A stretch of DNA of 64,000 nt from Myxococcota bacterium. Its GTDB lineage: Bacteria > Myxococcota > JAJVIH01. Made by a program: the position numbers and the translations under genes. Positions 53,988-64,000 of this stretch are shown in pieces (position 1 is the stretch's first letter; every line of letters starts with the position of its first letter). The notes under the pieces are model-generated. The model saw nothing but the letters and a program-made list of their open reading frames with translations. It was not told the origin of the DNA and made no database searches. The stretch spans positions 105,205 to 169,204 of the forward strand of contig JAJVIH010000016.1 of NCBI GenBank assembly GCA_022072125.1. Direction: 5' to 3'.

Positions 53988-55199
53988 ATGAGCGCGGGCG
54001 GCGGCAATGCTCCGTTGCATATCGGGTTGTGTTGCCGGGCGGATCTGTTTCCGCCGGTACACGGCGCCGCGGCGAAAATCGCCATGGTGGCGCGGCATCT
54101 GTCGCTATTGGGGCACGAGGTCAGCCTGATCACCAACCGCCGCGACGTGTGGTTCCGCTATGATCACGGCGAGTTGCGGGAATACGCCTGGCCCCGCATG
54201 TTGCGGCGCCTTCCCGGTCCGGACCTGCTGGCGCGCCCGCTCATGCGCGCCCTGGAGGTGCCCGCCGTGGACAATTTTCTCTACAGCCCGCTGGCCGATC
54301 CGGATTATTGGGCGCGCGCGGCGTGGGCGGCGGCGCATTTCCGCTTTGATGTATTTCAGGCCGAATTTCCCGGCTACATGGGACCGGTCGCGGCGGCGCG
54401 GCGCGTCCGCAAATGCCTGACCGTGCTGGCCGAACACAACATCGAATTCCAGCGCATTCCCCAGTCCTCGCGGGTCGGCGAAAGGGCCGTCCGCCACTTG
54501 CGCCTGATGGAAATGGCCGCCCTGCGCGCCGCGGACCTGGTGATCTGCTGTTCCGCCGTTGACCGGCAAAGCCTGGCCGATCTTGGCGTGCGGCATGTGG
54601 AGGTGATTCCCCACGGCGTGGAGATCGCCGCGTACCACCACCGGGATCGCGCCAGGGTGCGCGCCCGTTACGGCTTGCGCGATGAAGACCTGGTGCTGGT
54701 TTTTCATGGCGTGCTGGACTACGGGCCCAACCGCGACGCCGTGATGGAGATTGATCGGGAAATCATGCCGCGCCTGCGCCAGCGCGGCCTCCGGGTGCGC
54801 GTGATCATCGCCGGCAAGGATCCGCCGCCGGCCGTTTCGCCAGAGTTGGTTTGCACCGGCGTGGTCATGGATTTGCCCGCGGTCATCGGCTGCGCCGACA
54901 TCGCCGTCGTTCCATTGCGCGGCGGCGGCGGAACCCGCCTCAAGATTCTGGAGTATTTTGCGTCGGGACTGCCGGTGATCAGCACCGCCAAGGGCGCCGA
55001 GGGCATTCCCGCGCCTCCGGGCGAGGGCTGGCTGGCGGCGGAAACCCCGGATGAATTCGCCGCGGCGGTCGAAGATCTGATTCAGCATCCCATGCGCCGG
55101 GCGGAAGTGGGTGAAGCCGGCGCGCGTTTCGCCGCCCGTTACGACTGGCTGGAAATCGCCCGCCGGCACGAAGCCGTTTACCGCGCGCGCCTGAGGTGA
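53988..55199 (+). CDS. Glycosyltransferase, GT4 family
   Basis: A 403-residue protein: GLCCRADLFPPVHGAAAKIAMVARHLSLLGHEVSLIT (acceptor-side nucleotide fold), LAEHNIEFQRIPQSS, VEVIPHGVEIAAYHHRDRARVRARYG, LVFHGVLDYGPNRDAVMEIDREI, and VVPLRGGGGTRLKILEYFASGLPVISTAKGAEGI, the classic GT4 donor site. No signal or membrane segment. It shares a 39-base divergent region with the minus-strand glycosyltransferase. Confidence 0.9.
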   Translation: MSAGGGNAPLHIGLCCRADLFPPVHGAAAKIAMVARHLSLLGHEVSLITNRRDVWFRYDHGELREYAWPRMLRRLPGPDLLARPLMRALEVPAVDNFLYSPLADPDYWARAAWAAAHFRFDVFQAEFPGYMGPVAAARRVRKCLTVLAEHNIEFQRIPQSSRVGERAVRHLRLMEMAALRAADLVICCSAVDRQSLADLGVRHVEVIPHGVEIAAYHHRDRARVRARYGLRDEDLVLVFHGVLDYGPNRDAVMEIDREIMPRLRQRGLRVRVIIAGKDPPPAVSPELVCTGVVMDLPAVIGCADIAVVPLRGGGGTRLKILEYFASGLPVISTAKGAEGIPAPPGEGWLAAETPDEFAAAVEDLIQHPMRRAEVGEAGARFAARYDWLEIARRHEAVYRARLR

Positions 55200-55268
55200 T
55201 CGCGCGGACCCGGTTCAGTCCGGCGGTGCGATCGCGCAAGGTGCAAAACTTCACAGTTTGGCGGGGAG

Positions 55269-55292
55269 GGCCGTTCCAGACAAGGAACGGCC
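55269..55292 (+). terminator. Hairpin downstream of the plus-strand glycosyltransferase
   Basis: GGCCGTTCC (55269-55277), six-base loop, GGAACGGCC (55284-55292), perfect 9-bp stem about 70 bases after the stop. Followed only by CGTTT, so weak as a terminator. The rest of 55200-55429 holds nothing recognisable. Confidence 0.5.
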
Positions 55293-55429
55293 GCTCGTTT
55301 GGCGCGCGACGGTTGCGTCTTCCATGCCGGCGGCCCGGGTTTTCGCCGGAAACCCGGGGGAGGCGCCCGGGAGCGGAGGAGATATGGATCCGCGATGCGC
55401 CGGAGGATGGGGGAACCGCTCCGCGCGAA

Positions 55430-58594
<3,165 letters not shown>

Positions 58595-58683
58595 GGAGAC
58601 TCCCGGTGGTTGAGGACAGGCCCGAAGAAGCGGGGCCGGCGGAGCATCTCCATGGATGAGGATCCGCCAATCGCCGCGCAAGC

Positions 58684-58698
58684 CAAGTATAGCACTTG
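58684..58698 (-). promoter_or_regulatory. CAAGT-N5-ACTTG inverted repeat overlapping a TATACT element upstream of prkA
   Basis: On the minus strand CAAGTGCTATACTTG contains the -10-like TATACT inside a perfect 5-base inverted repeat, about 90 bases before the prkA start. No correctly spaced -35 was found. A site where a regulator would occlude the promoter is plausible. Confidence 0.35.
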
Positions 58699-58852
58699 AG
58701 GCAGGAAGAAAATGCAAGTGCGGCGCGGCGGAATGGCGCTTCGTACCGGCGCGGCGGGGAAAGGCAGGCTTGCCACGGACAAGGGCTGCTGTTACTTTTT
58801 CAGCCAGAGATTGGGGAGAGCAGGCATCGCCACCGGATTGAACAACGCATCC

Positions 58853-60097
58853 ATGAAGCAGACGGCCGCCGCCGCGCGGCGGGCCGCCGCGATCATCGCC
58901 GGCGCGGATTCCTCCCGGAAAAACGCCGTGCTGCATCATATGCGCGGCCTGCTCGCCGGAAGCCTCGACCAGTTGCTGGAAGCCAACGCCCGGGACATGC
59001 AGGCCGGCGAGGCGCGCGGGCTCTCCGCCGCCATGCTGGATCGCCTCAGGCTGACCCCGGCGCGTGTCGAATCCATCGCCAGGGGCCTGCATACGGTGGA
59101 AAACCTGCCCGATCCCGTTGGGCGAATCGAGGGCATGGAACGCCGCCCCAACGGCCTGCTGGTGGGGCGCATGCGCATTCCCCTGGGCGTCATCGGCATG
59201 ATCTTCGAGGCGCGGCCGAACGTGGCCGTGGACGCCGCGGCGCTGTGTCTCAAGGCGGGCAACGCCGTCATCCTGCGCGGCGGCAGCGAAGCGGAGAACA
59301 GCAACCGTTTTCTGGTGGATTCGTGGCGGCGATCCCTGCGCGCCCATGGGCTGCCGGAAGACGCGGTGAGCGCGCCGCCATCCGCCGATCGGGAGCATGT
59401 CGGCGAGATGCTGCGCTGCGAGGGCGAGATTGACCTGATCATTCCACGCGGCGGCGAGGAGCTGATCCGCTTCGTCACCCGCAATTCGCTGATTCCCGTC
59501 ATCCAGCACTACAAGGGCGTCTGCCATGTCTACGTGGATGAAGGCGCCAGCGTCGCGGCGGCGGCCGCCATCGCGGTCAACGCCAAGGTCCAGCGGCCGG
59601 GCGTATGCAACGCCATGGAGACCCTGCTGGTTCACGCCGCCATCGCCCCGGAATTTTTGCCCGCGGCGGCGAAGGATTTGATCGCCGCCGGCGTGGAGTT
59701 GCGTTGCGACGAGGCCGCGCGCGGCCTCTTGCCGGGCGTTCCGGTCAAGTCCGCCACGGAGGAAGACTGGTCCGCCGAATACCTGGACCTGATTCTGGCG
59801 GTTCGCGTGGTTCCCTCGCTGGAGGAAGCGATGGAGCATATCCGCCGGTACGGTTCCGGACACACGGAATCCATCGTCACCCGCGATCATGGGCGCGCCA
59901 TGCGCTTCATCCGCGAGGTGCAGTCCTCGTGCGTGCTGGTCAACGCCTCCACCCGGTTCAATGACGGATTTGAACTGGGGCTGGGCGCGGAGATCGGCAT
60001 CAGCACCAGCAAGCTCCACGCCTATGGCCCCATGGGCCTGGAGGAACTGACCACCCGCAAGTTCATTGTCTTTGGAGAAGGACAGATCCGCGCATGA
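58853..60097 (+). CDS. proA: Gamma-glutamyl phosphate reductase
   Basis: A 414-residue protein from ATG 58853. Conserved segments: [74 protein letters not shown] (catalytic Cys) and [35 protein letters not shown]. It makes glutamate semialdehyde in proline synthesis. The start has a weak ribosome site. It overlaps rsfS by 4 bases. Confidence 0.96.
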   Translation: MKQTAAAARRAAAIIAGADSSRKNAVLHHMRGLLAGSLDQLLEANARDMQAGEARGLSAAMLDRLRLTPARVESIARGLHTVENLPDPVGRIEGMERRPNGLLVGRMRIPLGVIGMIFEARPNVAVDAAALCLKAGNAVILRGGSEAENSNRFLVDSWRRSLRAHGLPEDAVSAPPSADREHVGEMLRCEGEIDLIIPRGGEELIRFVTRNSLIPVIQHYKGVCHVYVDEGASVAAAAAIAVNAKVQRPGVCNAMETLLVHAAIAPEFLPAAAKDLIAAGVELRCDEAARGLLPGVPVKSATEEDWSAEYLDLILAVRVVPSLEEAMEHIRRYGSGHTESIVTRDHGRAMRFIREVQSSCVLVNASTRFNDGFELGLGAEIGISTSKLHAYGPMGLEELTTRKFIVFGEGQIRA

Positions 60098-60519
60098 TTC
60101 ACACCGCCGCAGCCCCCGCCCGTTCCCACCGCCAGCCGCTGGAATCCGAAGCCCTGCTCAAACAGGTTGTGCGCGCCGCCGACGCCATGAAGGCGGAGGA
60201 CATCGCCATCCGCGATGTGCGCGGCCTGGCCAGCTACGCGGACTTTCTGGTGTTTGTATCCGGAACCAGCGATCGCCATGTTTCCTCCATCGCGGAAAAG
60301 GTCATGGAAACGCTGAAAGCCGCGGGTGAAATTCCCGTGTCCGTGGAAGGGCTGGAGTCCGCGCAGTGGGTGCTGCTGGACTACGGCGACGTGATTCTGC
60401 ATGTCTTCCAGCCGCCGGTGCGCGACTACTACGATCTGGAATCCATGTGGACGGACGCGAAAAAAATCCCCGCCGCCAGCCTGCTGGATTCTCCATCCCC
60501 CGCCCACGACGTGAATTGA
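60094..60519 (+). CDS. rsfS: Ribosome silencing factor RsfS
   Basis: A 141-residue protein; domain core [38 protein letters not shown], then [34 protein letters not shown], typical of RsfS, which binds L14 and prevents subunit joining in starvation. It overlaps proA by ATGA, a common arrangement. Confidence 0.96.
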   Translation: MIHTAAAPARSHRQPLESEALLKQVVRAADAMKAEDIAIRDVRGLASYADFLVFVSGTSDRHVSSIAEKVMETLKAAGEIPVSVEGLESAQWVLLDYGDVILHVFQPPVRDYYDLESMWTDAKKIPAASLLDSPSPAHDVN

Positions 60520-60523
60520 GCCG

Positions 60524-60534
60524 CCCCCCCCCCC
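60524..60534 (+). repeat. C11 homopolymer tract
   Basis: Eleven consecutive C just after the rsfS stop codon. Intergenic; a likely slippage site but not in a coding frame. Confidence 0.8.
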
Positions 60535-60577
60535 GCACGGGAAAAGGCGGGCGCGGCGATTCGACAGGGCGGGCGGT

Positions 60578-60886
60578 TCAGGCGTTGACGGGGATCTGGC
60601 GCCAGCCATCCGGGGCGCCATTCTCCGAACAGAGCAACGACCAATGCTCGCCGCTCCAGCAATACGCCGCGCAGAAAGCCGCCTGCCCTGGCTCGCCCGC
60701 ATGCAGGACAAACAGGAATTTGGGATAGCCCACGGTGGCTGGAATGGCTTCGGCTTCCACCAAGCTGAAGACGCCGTGATGCAGCATGGCGTTGACCTTC
60801 CAGGCGACCGCATCTTCCGGAAACACATCCTCGCCAATAGCCTGAATCCGCGAACGGATCAGATTTTCCCTCGACAAATCTTCCAT
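60578..60886 (-). CDS. Small uncharacterised cytoplasmic protein
   Basis: 102 residues from ATG 60886, with GAGGAG about 10 bases upstream. Sequence features: EDLSRENLIRSRIQAIGEDVFPEDA, then KFLFVLHAGEPGQAAFCAAYCWSGEHWSLLCSE and a C-terminal GWRQIPVNA. No signal peptide, no family recognised. It stands alone between rsfS (plus strand) and the GYF-like gene. The good ribosome site and balanced composition support it being real. Confidence 0.6.
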   Translation of the reverse strand: MEDLSRENLIRSRIQAIGEDVFPEDAVAWKVNAMLHHGVFSLVEAEAIPATVGYPKFLFVLHAGEPGQAAFCAAYCWSGEHWSLLCSENGAPDGWRQIPVNA

Positions 60887-61073
60887 CCCGCTGACTCCTC
60901 TCCAATTCCGCGCCGTCAGTGATTGAGGCAGTTTACCCGGGAACCGGGATGGGCGCCAGGCCGCCGGATTTTCTTTCTCCCAGGAAGCCGCCGGAGCAGG
61001 CGGCGCAACCGGCGATTGACCGCGGCGCGCCAGGCGTTTAGCTTTCTTTCATGATCAATCAGTGGAGCGGCGG

Positions 61074-61961
61074 ATGAAGTCAGGGCGCGAACCGCGGTGG
61101 TATGTGCTGGAGGATGACGCCGCCAGCGGTCCATTTGATCCGCCCGCCCTGGCCGCGCTCATCCACCGCAACTCCCTGGTCTGGCGCGACGGCATGGCGG
61201 ACTGGGAACGGGCCGGCCGTGTTCCCGATCTGTCGGAAATCCTTGCGGCGAAACGCCGCGCGGTCCCGGCGGACGAAACCTCCCCCGGCGGGCGGATGGA
61301 ACCCTCCGCTCCCGCGGGGGCCCCGGCGGCGCAACCGCTGTCCATGGATGGGCCGCCATCCGCGGAGCCTGTTCCGCCCACACCCGCCGGACCGCCGCAA
61401 CCCTCCCGCGCGTCTGGAGCGCCCGCGTCCGCCGTCCCGGAAGCGGCGTATCCCGCCTGGCTGAAGGCCGTTCCGGCGCTGATGGGGTTCTTTCTGGGCT
61501 CCTGCCTGCTCGGCCTGGCCTGGCTGGGCGCCGGTCTGTTCCTGGGATTGTCCATGGAGCCCGGCGCCGTGATGACGGCGGTGGGCGCCATTGGCGGAGC
61601 CGCTTGCGCGCTGGCGGTGATACACGCCGGATGGTCGTGCGTCCGCGGCCGGCCGGGCGCCCGCAATCCGTGGGCGGCGGCGGGGCTGCTGCTGGTTCCG
61701 GTCTTCAACCTGTACTGGCAGTTCAAGGCGATTCCCGGGCTGATGGCCGTGATGAACGCGGCGGCGCGCGAGCGCGGCGCCGTGCTGCCGTGGACCGCGG
61801 ACAGCGCCGCGCGGATTTTTTGCTGGCTTTCCGTCCTGTTGCTGCTGCCGCTGCTGAACGGCTTGATCCTGTTGTTCTGGCTGGTCATGCTGTTCGTGGC
61901 CGTGCGGCAGATCGCGGAGAACACCCTGGCGCTGGCGTCCCCGGGCGTGCGAACGCCGTGA
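61074..61961 (+). CDS. GYF_2 (DUF4339)-like domain plus multi-pass membrane protein
   Basis: A 295-residue protein from ATG 61074 (GGAG upstream). The N-terminus [44 protein letters not shown] matches the GYF_2 pattern (WYV...GPF....L......LVW..GM..W). A Pro/Ala-rich linker follows, and then four hydrophobic segments (for example [24 protein letters not shown] and [29 protein letters not shown]). Function unknown; GYF_2 domains often bind partners at the membrane. Confidence 0.8.
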   Translation: MKSGREPRWYVLEDDAASGPFDPPALAALIHRNSLVWRDGMADWERAGRVPDLSEILAAKRRAVPADETSPGGRMEPSAPAGAPAAQPLSMDGPPSAEPVPPTPAGPPQPSRASGAPASAVPEAAYPAWLKAVPALMGFFLGSCLLGLAWLGAGLFLGLSMEPGAVMTAVGAIGGAACALAVIHAGWSCVRGRPGARNPWAAAGLLLVPVFNLYWQFKAIPGLMAVMNAAARERGAVLPWTADSAARIFCWLSVLLLLPLLNGLILLFWLVMLFVAVRQIAENTLALASPGVRTP

Positions 61962-62052
61962 ATCTCCTTCCATCAATTCCATCAGGCGGCCTATACAGCG
62001 CCGTTTTTCCGGCTATGATGCCCCCGAAACCCCTGACCCCGGAGATTTCCCG

Positions 62053-62661
62053 ATGGGCTATATTCCGTTTGTCATCGAGCAGACTCACCGCGGCGAGCGC
62101 TCCTACGACATCTATTCGCGGCTGCTGAAGGATCGCATCATTTTCATCGGCACGCCGATTGACGATCATGTCGCCAACCTGGTCATCGCCCAGTTGCTGT
62201 TCTTGCAGAGCGAAGACCCCGAGAAGGACATCAACATCTACATCAATTCGCCGGGCGGCGTGGTCACCGCGGGGCTGGCCATCTACGACACCATGCAGTT
62301 CGTCAGCAACGATGTCTCCACCATCTGCATCGGGCAGGCCGCCAGCATGGGCGCGGTATTGCTGGCCGCTGGCGCCAGGGGCAAACGCTACGCCCTGCCC
62401 AACAGCCGCATCATGATTCACCAGCCGCTGGGCGGCTTCTCCGGGCAGGCCACCGACATTGAAATCCACGCCCAGGAGATCCTGAAAATCCGCAAGCGCC
62501 TGGAGGAAATCCTGGCCCACCACACCGGCAAGGACTACGAAACCATCCACAAGGACACCGAACGGGATTATTTCCTCGGCTCGGATGAGGCCAAGAAATA
62601 CGGACTGATTGACGACGTGGTGGTCTCCACCAAGGATCGCGTCAAGAAGGAAGAGAAATAA
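62053..62661 (+). CDS. clpP: ATP-dependent Clp protease proteolytic subunit
   Basis: A 202-residue protein, [33 protein letters not shown]. Catalytic Ser in [16 protein letters not shown] and His in [19 protein letters not shown]. No long propeptide. No clpX or tig is adjacent, which is unusual for a housekeeping clpP and suggests either a moved copy or a second paralogue. Confidence 0.96.
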   Translation: MGYIPFVIEQTHRGERSYDIYSRLLKDRIIFIGTPIDDHVANLVIAQLLFLQSEDPEKDINIYINSPGGVVTAGLAIYDTMQFVSNDVSTICIGQAASMGAVLLAAGARGKRYALPNSRIMIHQPLGGFSGQATDIEIHAQEILKIRKRLEEILAHHTGKDYETIHKDTERDYFLGSDEAKKYGLIDDVVVSTKDRVKKEEK

Positions 62662-62747
62662 CCCCGGATCGTCCGGCGGATGGGGCTTTTGACGTTGCTG
62701 CGGGGCCGTGTTCATCGCGTCTGGCGGAGTGAAGGAAGGAACCCGGG

Positions 62748-62861
62748 ATGGCGCCGGTTTGTCATGCGGCGTTCGCCGCCCTGGCGATGGATTCCCCGCC
62801 CTGGATGAACAGGATATCCCGCGTGGCCGTGGAAATTGAGAACATGCGGGCCGGACGCTGA
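62748..62861 (+). CDS. Possible 37-residue small protein or leader ORF before rsmE
   Basis: ATG 62748 has a strong AAGGAAGG about 8 bases upstream. The frame stops at 62861, two bases before the rsmE ATG. The peptide is MAPVCHAAFAALAMDSPPWM followed by a charged end. The tight spacing suggests translational coupling to rsmE, whose own ribosome site is poor (it would lie within this ORF). It may equally be chance. Confidence 0.35.
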   Translation: MAPVCHAAFAALAMDSPPWMNRISRVAVEIENMRAGR

Positions 62862-62863
62862 CC

Positions 62864-63628
62864 ATGGCGCGCTGGAGCCAGCAGGAACTGCGCGTCCATG
62901 TTCCGCCGGCGGAACTGGACAGCGATGCGCCCCGGGTGGAGGCGGAAGAAGCCCGCCGCCTGATCTCGGTGTTGCGCATCGAAGGGGGAGAGCGCGTCCA
63001 CCTGTTCGATGGAACGGGACGCAGCCGCAAGGCGGTGCTGCGGCGCGGCGGCAGGCATTTGTTCTGCGAACCCGCGGGTCCGGTCATGACGGCGCCCGCG
63101 CCGCGCGCCGTGATCACCCTGGCGTTTGGTCAAGTGAAAAAGCCCGCGCTGGAATTTATCCTCCAGAAGGGGACCGAACTCGGCGTTCACCGCTTCCAGC
63201 CCATTGAATGCGCGCGTTCCGTCGCCGCGTGGGAGGAGGATCGCGCGGGCCGCAAACGCGAACGCTGGCAGGAGCTATGCCTGCACGCGGCCCGCCAGTG
63301 CGAACGGGACGACACCCCGGAATTGCGGGCGCCTGTCCCCCTCGCCGGCTGGCTGGATACCCCCCGCGCCGCGTGCTTCGCCGCCATCGAGCGCAGCCAG
63401 GCGCCCCGGCTGGACATGGACGCCTTGCCGTCTCTTGCCGGCGAAGTGGGGTTGCTGACCGGTCCGGAAGGCGGTTTCGAGCCAGCGGAGATGGAACGCA
63501 TCCTCGCCGCGGGCTGCGCGCCGGTGTCGCTGGGCTCGCGCATCCTGAGGGCGGAAACGGCGGCGGTTGTTCTGGCCGCGCTGGTTCTGTATGGTTTGCA
63601 GGCTTTCAGCCCGGAGAAGAATCCATGA
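62864..63628 (+). CDS. rsmE: 16S rRNA (uracil-1498-N3)-methyltransferase RsmE
   Basis: A 254-residue SPOUT methyltransferase. N-terminal PUA-like part HLFDGTGRSRKAVL; knot region ITLAFGQVKKPALEFILQKGTELGV, ECARSVAAWEEDRAGRKRERWQELCLHAARQCERDDTPEL, GLLTGPEGGFEPAEME and VSLGSRILRAETAAVVLAALV. It overlaps the next gene by 4 bases. Confidence 0.95.
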   Translation: MARWSQQELRVHVPPAELDSDAPRVEAEEARRLISVLRIEGGERVHLFDGTGRSRKAVLRRGGRHLFCEPAGPVMTAPAPRAVITLAFGQVKKPALEFILQKGTELGVHRFQPIECARSVAAWEEDRAGRKRERWQELCLHAARQCERDDTPELRAPVPLAGWLDTPRAACFAAIERSQAPRLDMDALPSLAGEVGLLTGPEGGFEPAEMERILAAGCAPVSLGSRILRAETAAVVLAALVLYGLQAFSPEKNP

Positions 63629-64000
63629 TGATGTTTCCCCAGCCCGCTGAATCCCCGGAACACGAACGGCTGCTGCGCAAGCAGAAACTGGCCGCCGCTT
63701 TCCGCCTGTTCGCCAAACTGGGTTTTGACGAGGGGGTCGCTGGGCATATCACCGCGCGCGATCCCATCCGGCCCGATCATTTCTGGGTCAATCCGTTCGG
63801 CGTTCATTTCGGCGATATCCGGGTCGCCGATCTGGTGCTGGTCAACCACGACGGCGACGTGGTGGAAGGCTCGCGCGCCATCAACGTGGCGGCGTTCGCC
63901 ATCCACTCGCAGGTCCACAAGGCCCGTCCGGATGTCATCGCGGCGGCGCACGCCCACTCGATATTTGGACGCACCTGGTCGGCGCTGGGCCGGCATCTCG
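63625..64000 (+). CDS. Class II aldolase/adducin family protein (3' end outside window)
   Basis: It begins with three consecutive ATG codons (63625, 63628, 63631), the first overlapping the rsmE stop; at least 125 codons are present. The sequence LAAAFRLFAKLGFDEGVAGHITARDP, FWVNPFGVHFGDIRVADLVLVNHDGDVVEG and HKARPDVIAAAHAHSIFGR is the adducin/aldolase II fold. The HAHS pair provides zinc ligands and a Glu is expected further on. Homologues are sugar-phosphate aldolases or epimerases and many uncharacterised enzymes; substrate not predictable. Confidence 0.88.
   Translation, partial: MMMFPQPAESPEHERLLRKQKLAAAFRLFAKLGFDEGVAGHITARDPIRPDHFWVNPFGVHFGDIRVADLVLVNHDGDVVEGSRAINVAAFAIHSQVHKARPDVIAAAHAHSIFGRTWSALGRHL

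Noticed and set aside
58595-60019. N-terminal extension of PrkA to 1158 residues
   Set aside because: The extra sequence is antisense to proA; ATG 58594 has a ribosome site and begins the family-typical N-terminus.

Overview
This is a 64 kb stretch of a GC-rich (roughly 60-70% by eye) Gram-negative chromosome, densely packed with genes. Several features point to a myxobacterial or other deltaproteobacterial-type lineage: many secreted lipoproteins whose lipobox Cys is followed by Asp/Ala/Gly/Pro-rich linkers, a DUF507 protein, VIT-vWA and AgmX/PglI-type domains, eukaryotic-type Ser/Thr kinases (one a pseudokinase fused to a SUMF1 domain), a PrkA/YeaH pair and a fused CcoN-CcoO oxidase. The lineage call is inference; there is no rRNA gene, and I found no tRNA or CRISPR array.

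Layout. 1-2165: 3' part of a large repeat-containing membrane/TPR protein. 2224-3740: a compact, AT-richer two-gene accessory unit (ImmA/IrrE-type metallopeptidase plus class III nucleotidyl cyclase) with its own promoter-like sequence. 3752-6149: uvrC and a DUF507 gene. 6347-13441: a TonB uptake module (tonB, exbB, two exbD, a TonB-dependent receptor, a beta-helix lipoprotein) ending at a strong terminator. 13623-20909: a minus-strand series: secreted alpha/beta-hydrolase-like lipoprotein, DUF1826 protein with a palindromic operator candidate, pseudokinase-SUMF1 protein, FadR-type regulator, methyltransferase. 21188-23707: a VIT-vWA protein. 23969-32276: a complete cbb3 oxidase structural and assembly operon (ccoNO-Q-P-G-H-TauE/SafE-I-S) behind an FNR-type box, with an FNR-like regulator gene at its end (32230-32967). 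33165-35638: a CDP-alcohol phosphatidyltransferase and a HEAT-repeat protein.

35639-38662 is the other accessory patch. A perfect 36-bp direct repeat lies at 35771-35806 and 38507-38542. Between the copies are an unrecognised 379-residue gene with a 33-bp near-perfect palindrome inside its coding sequence, short period-36 repeats, and a frameshifted kelch-type lipoprotein relic followed by a good terminator.

38663-41960 is the translation cluster rpsP-khpA-rimM-trmD-rplS-rnhB-yraN (minus strand) behind a clear sigma70-like promoter. It is followed by trxA, cvpA, a J-domain protein with a lid-less DnaK paralogue, an alkyltransferase-like DNA repair protein, an outer-membrane-type protein and ruvB. 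48196-50633 holds two tandem paralogous lipoproteins. 50634-51101 is gene-free and carries a perfect 16-bp stem hairpin with a GTGA loop. Then come a probably active Ser/Thr kinase, moaB, two divergent glycosyltransferases, yeaH-prkA, proA-rsfS, a small orphan gene, a GYF-like membrane protein, clpP, a possible 37-codon ORF, rsmE and the start of a class II aldolase family gene running off the end.

The cbb3 operon with its FNR-like regulator and box form a plausible oxygen-responsive unit. The peptidase-cyclase pair is the best candidate for an undescribed signalling or defence unit.
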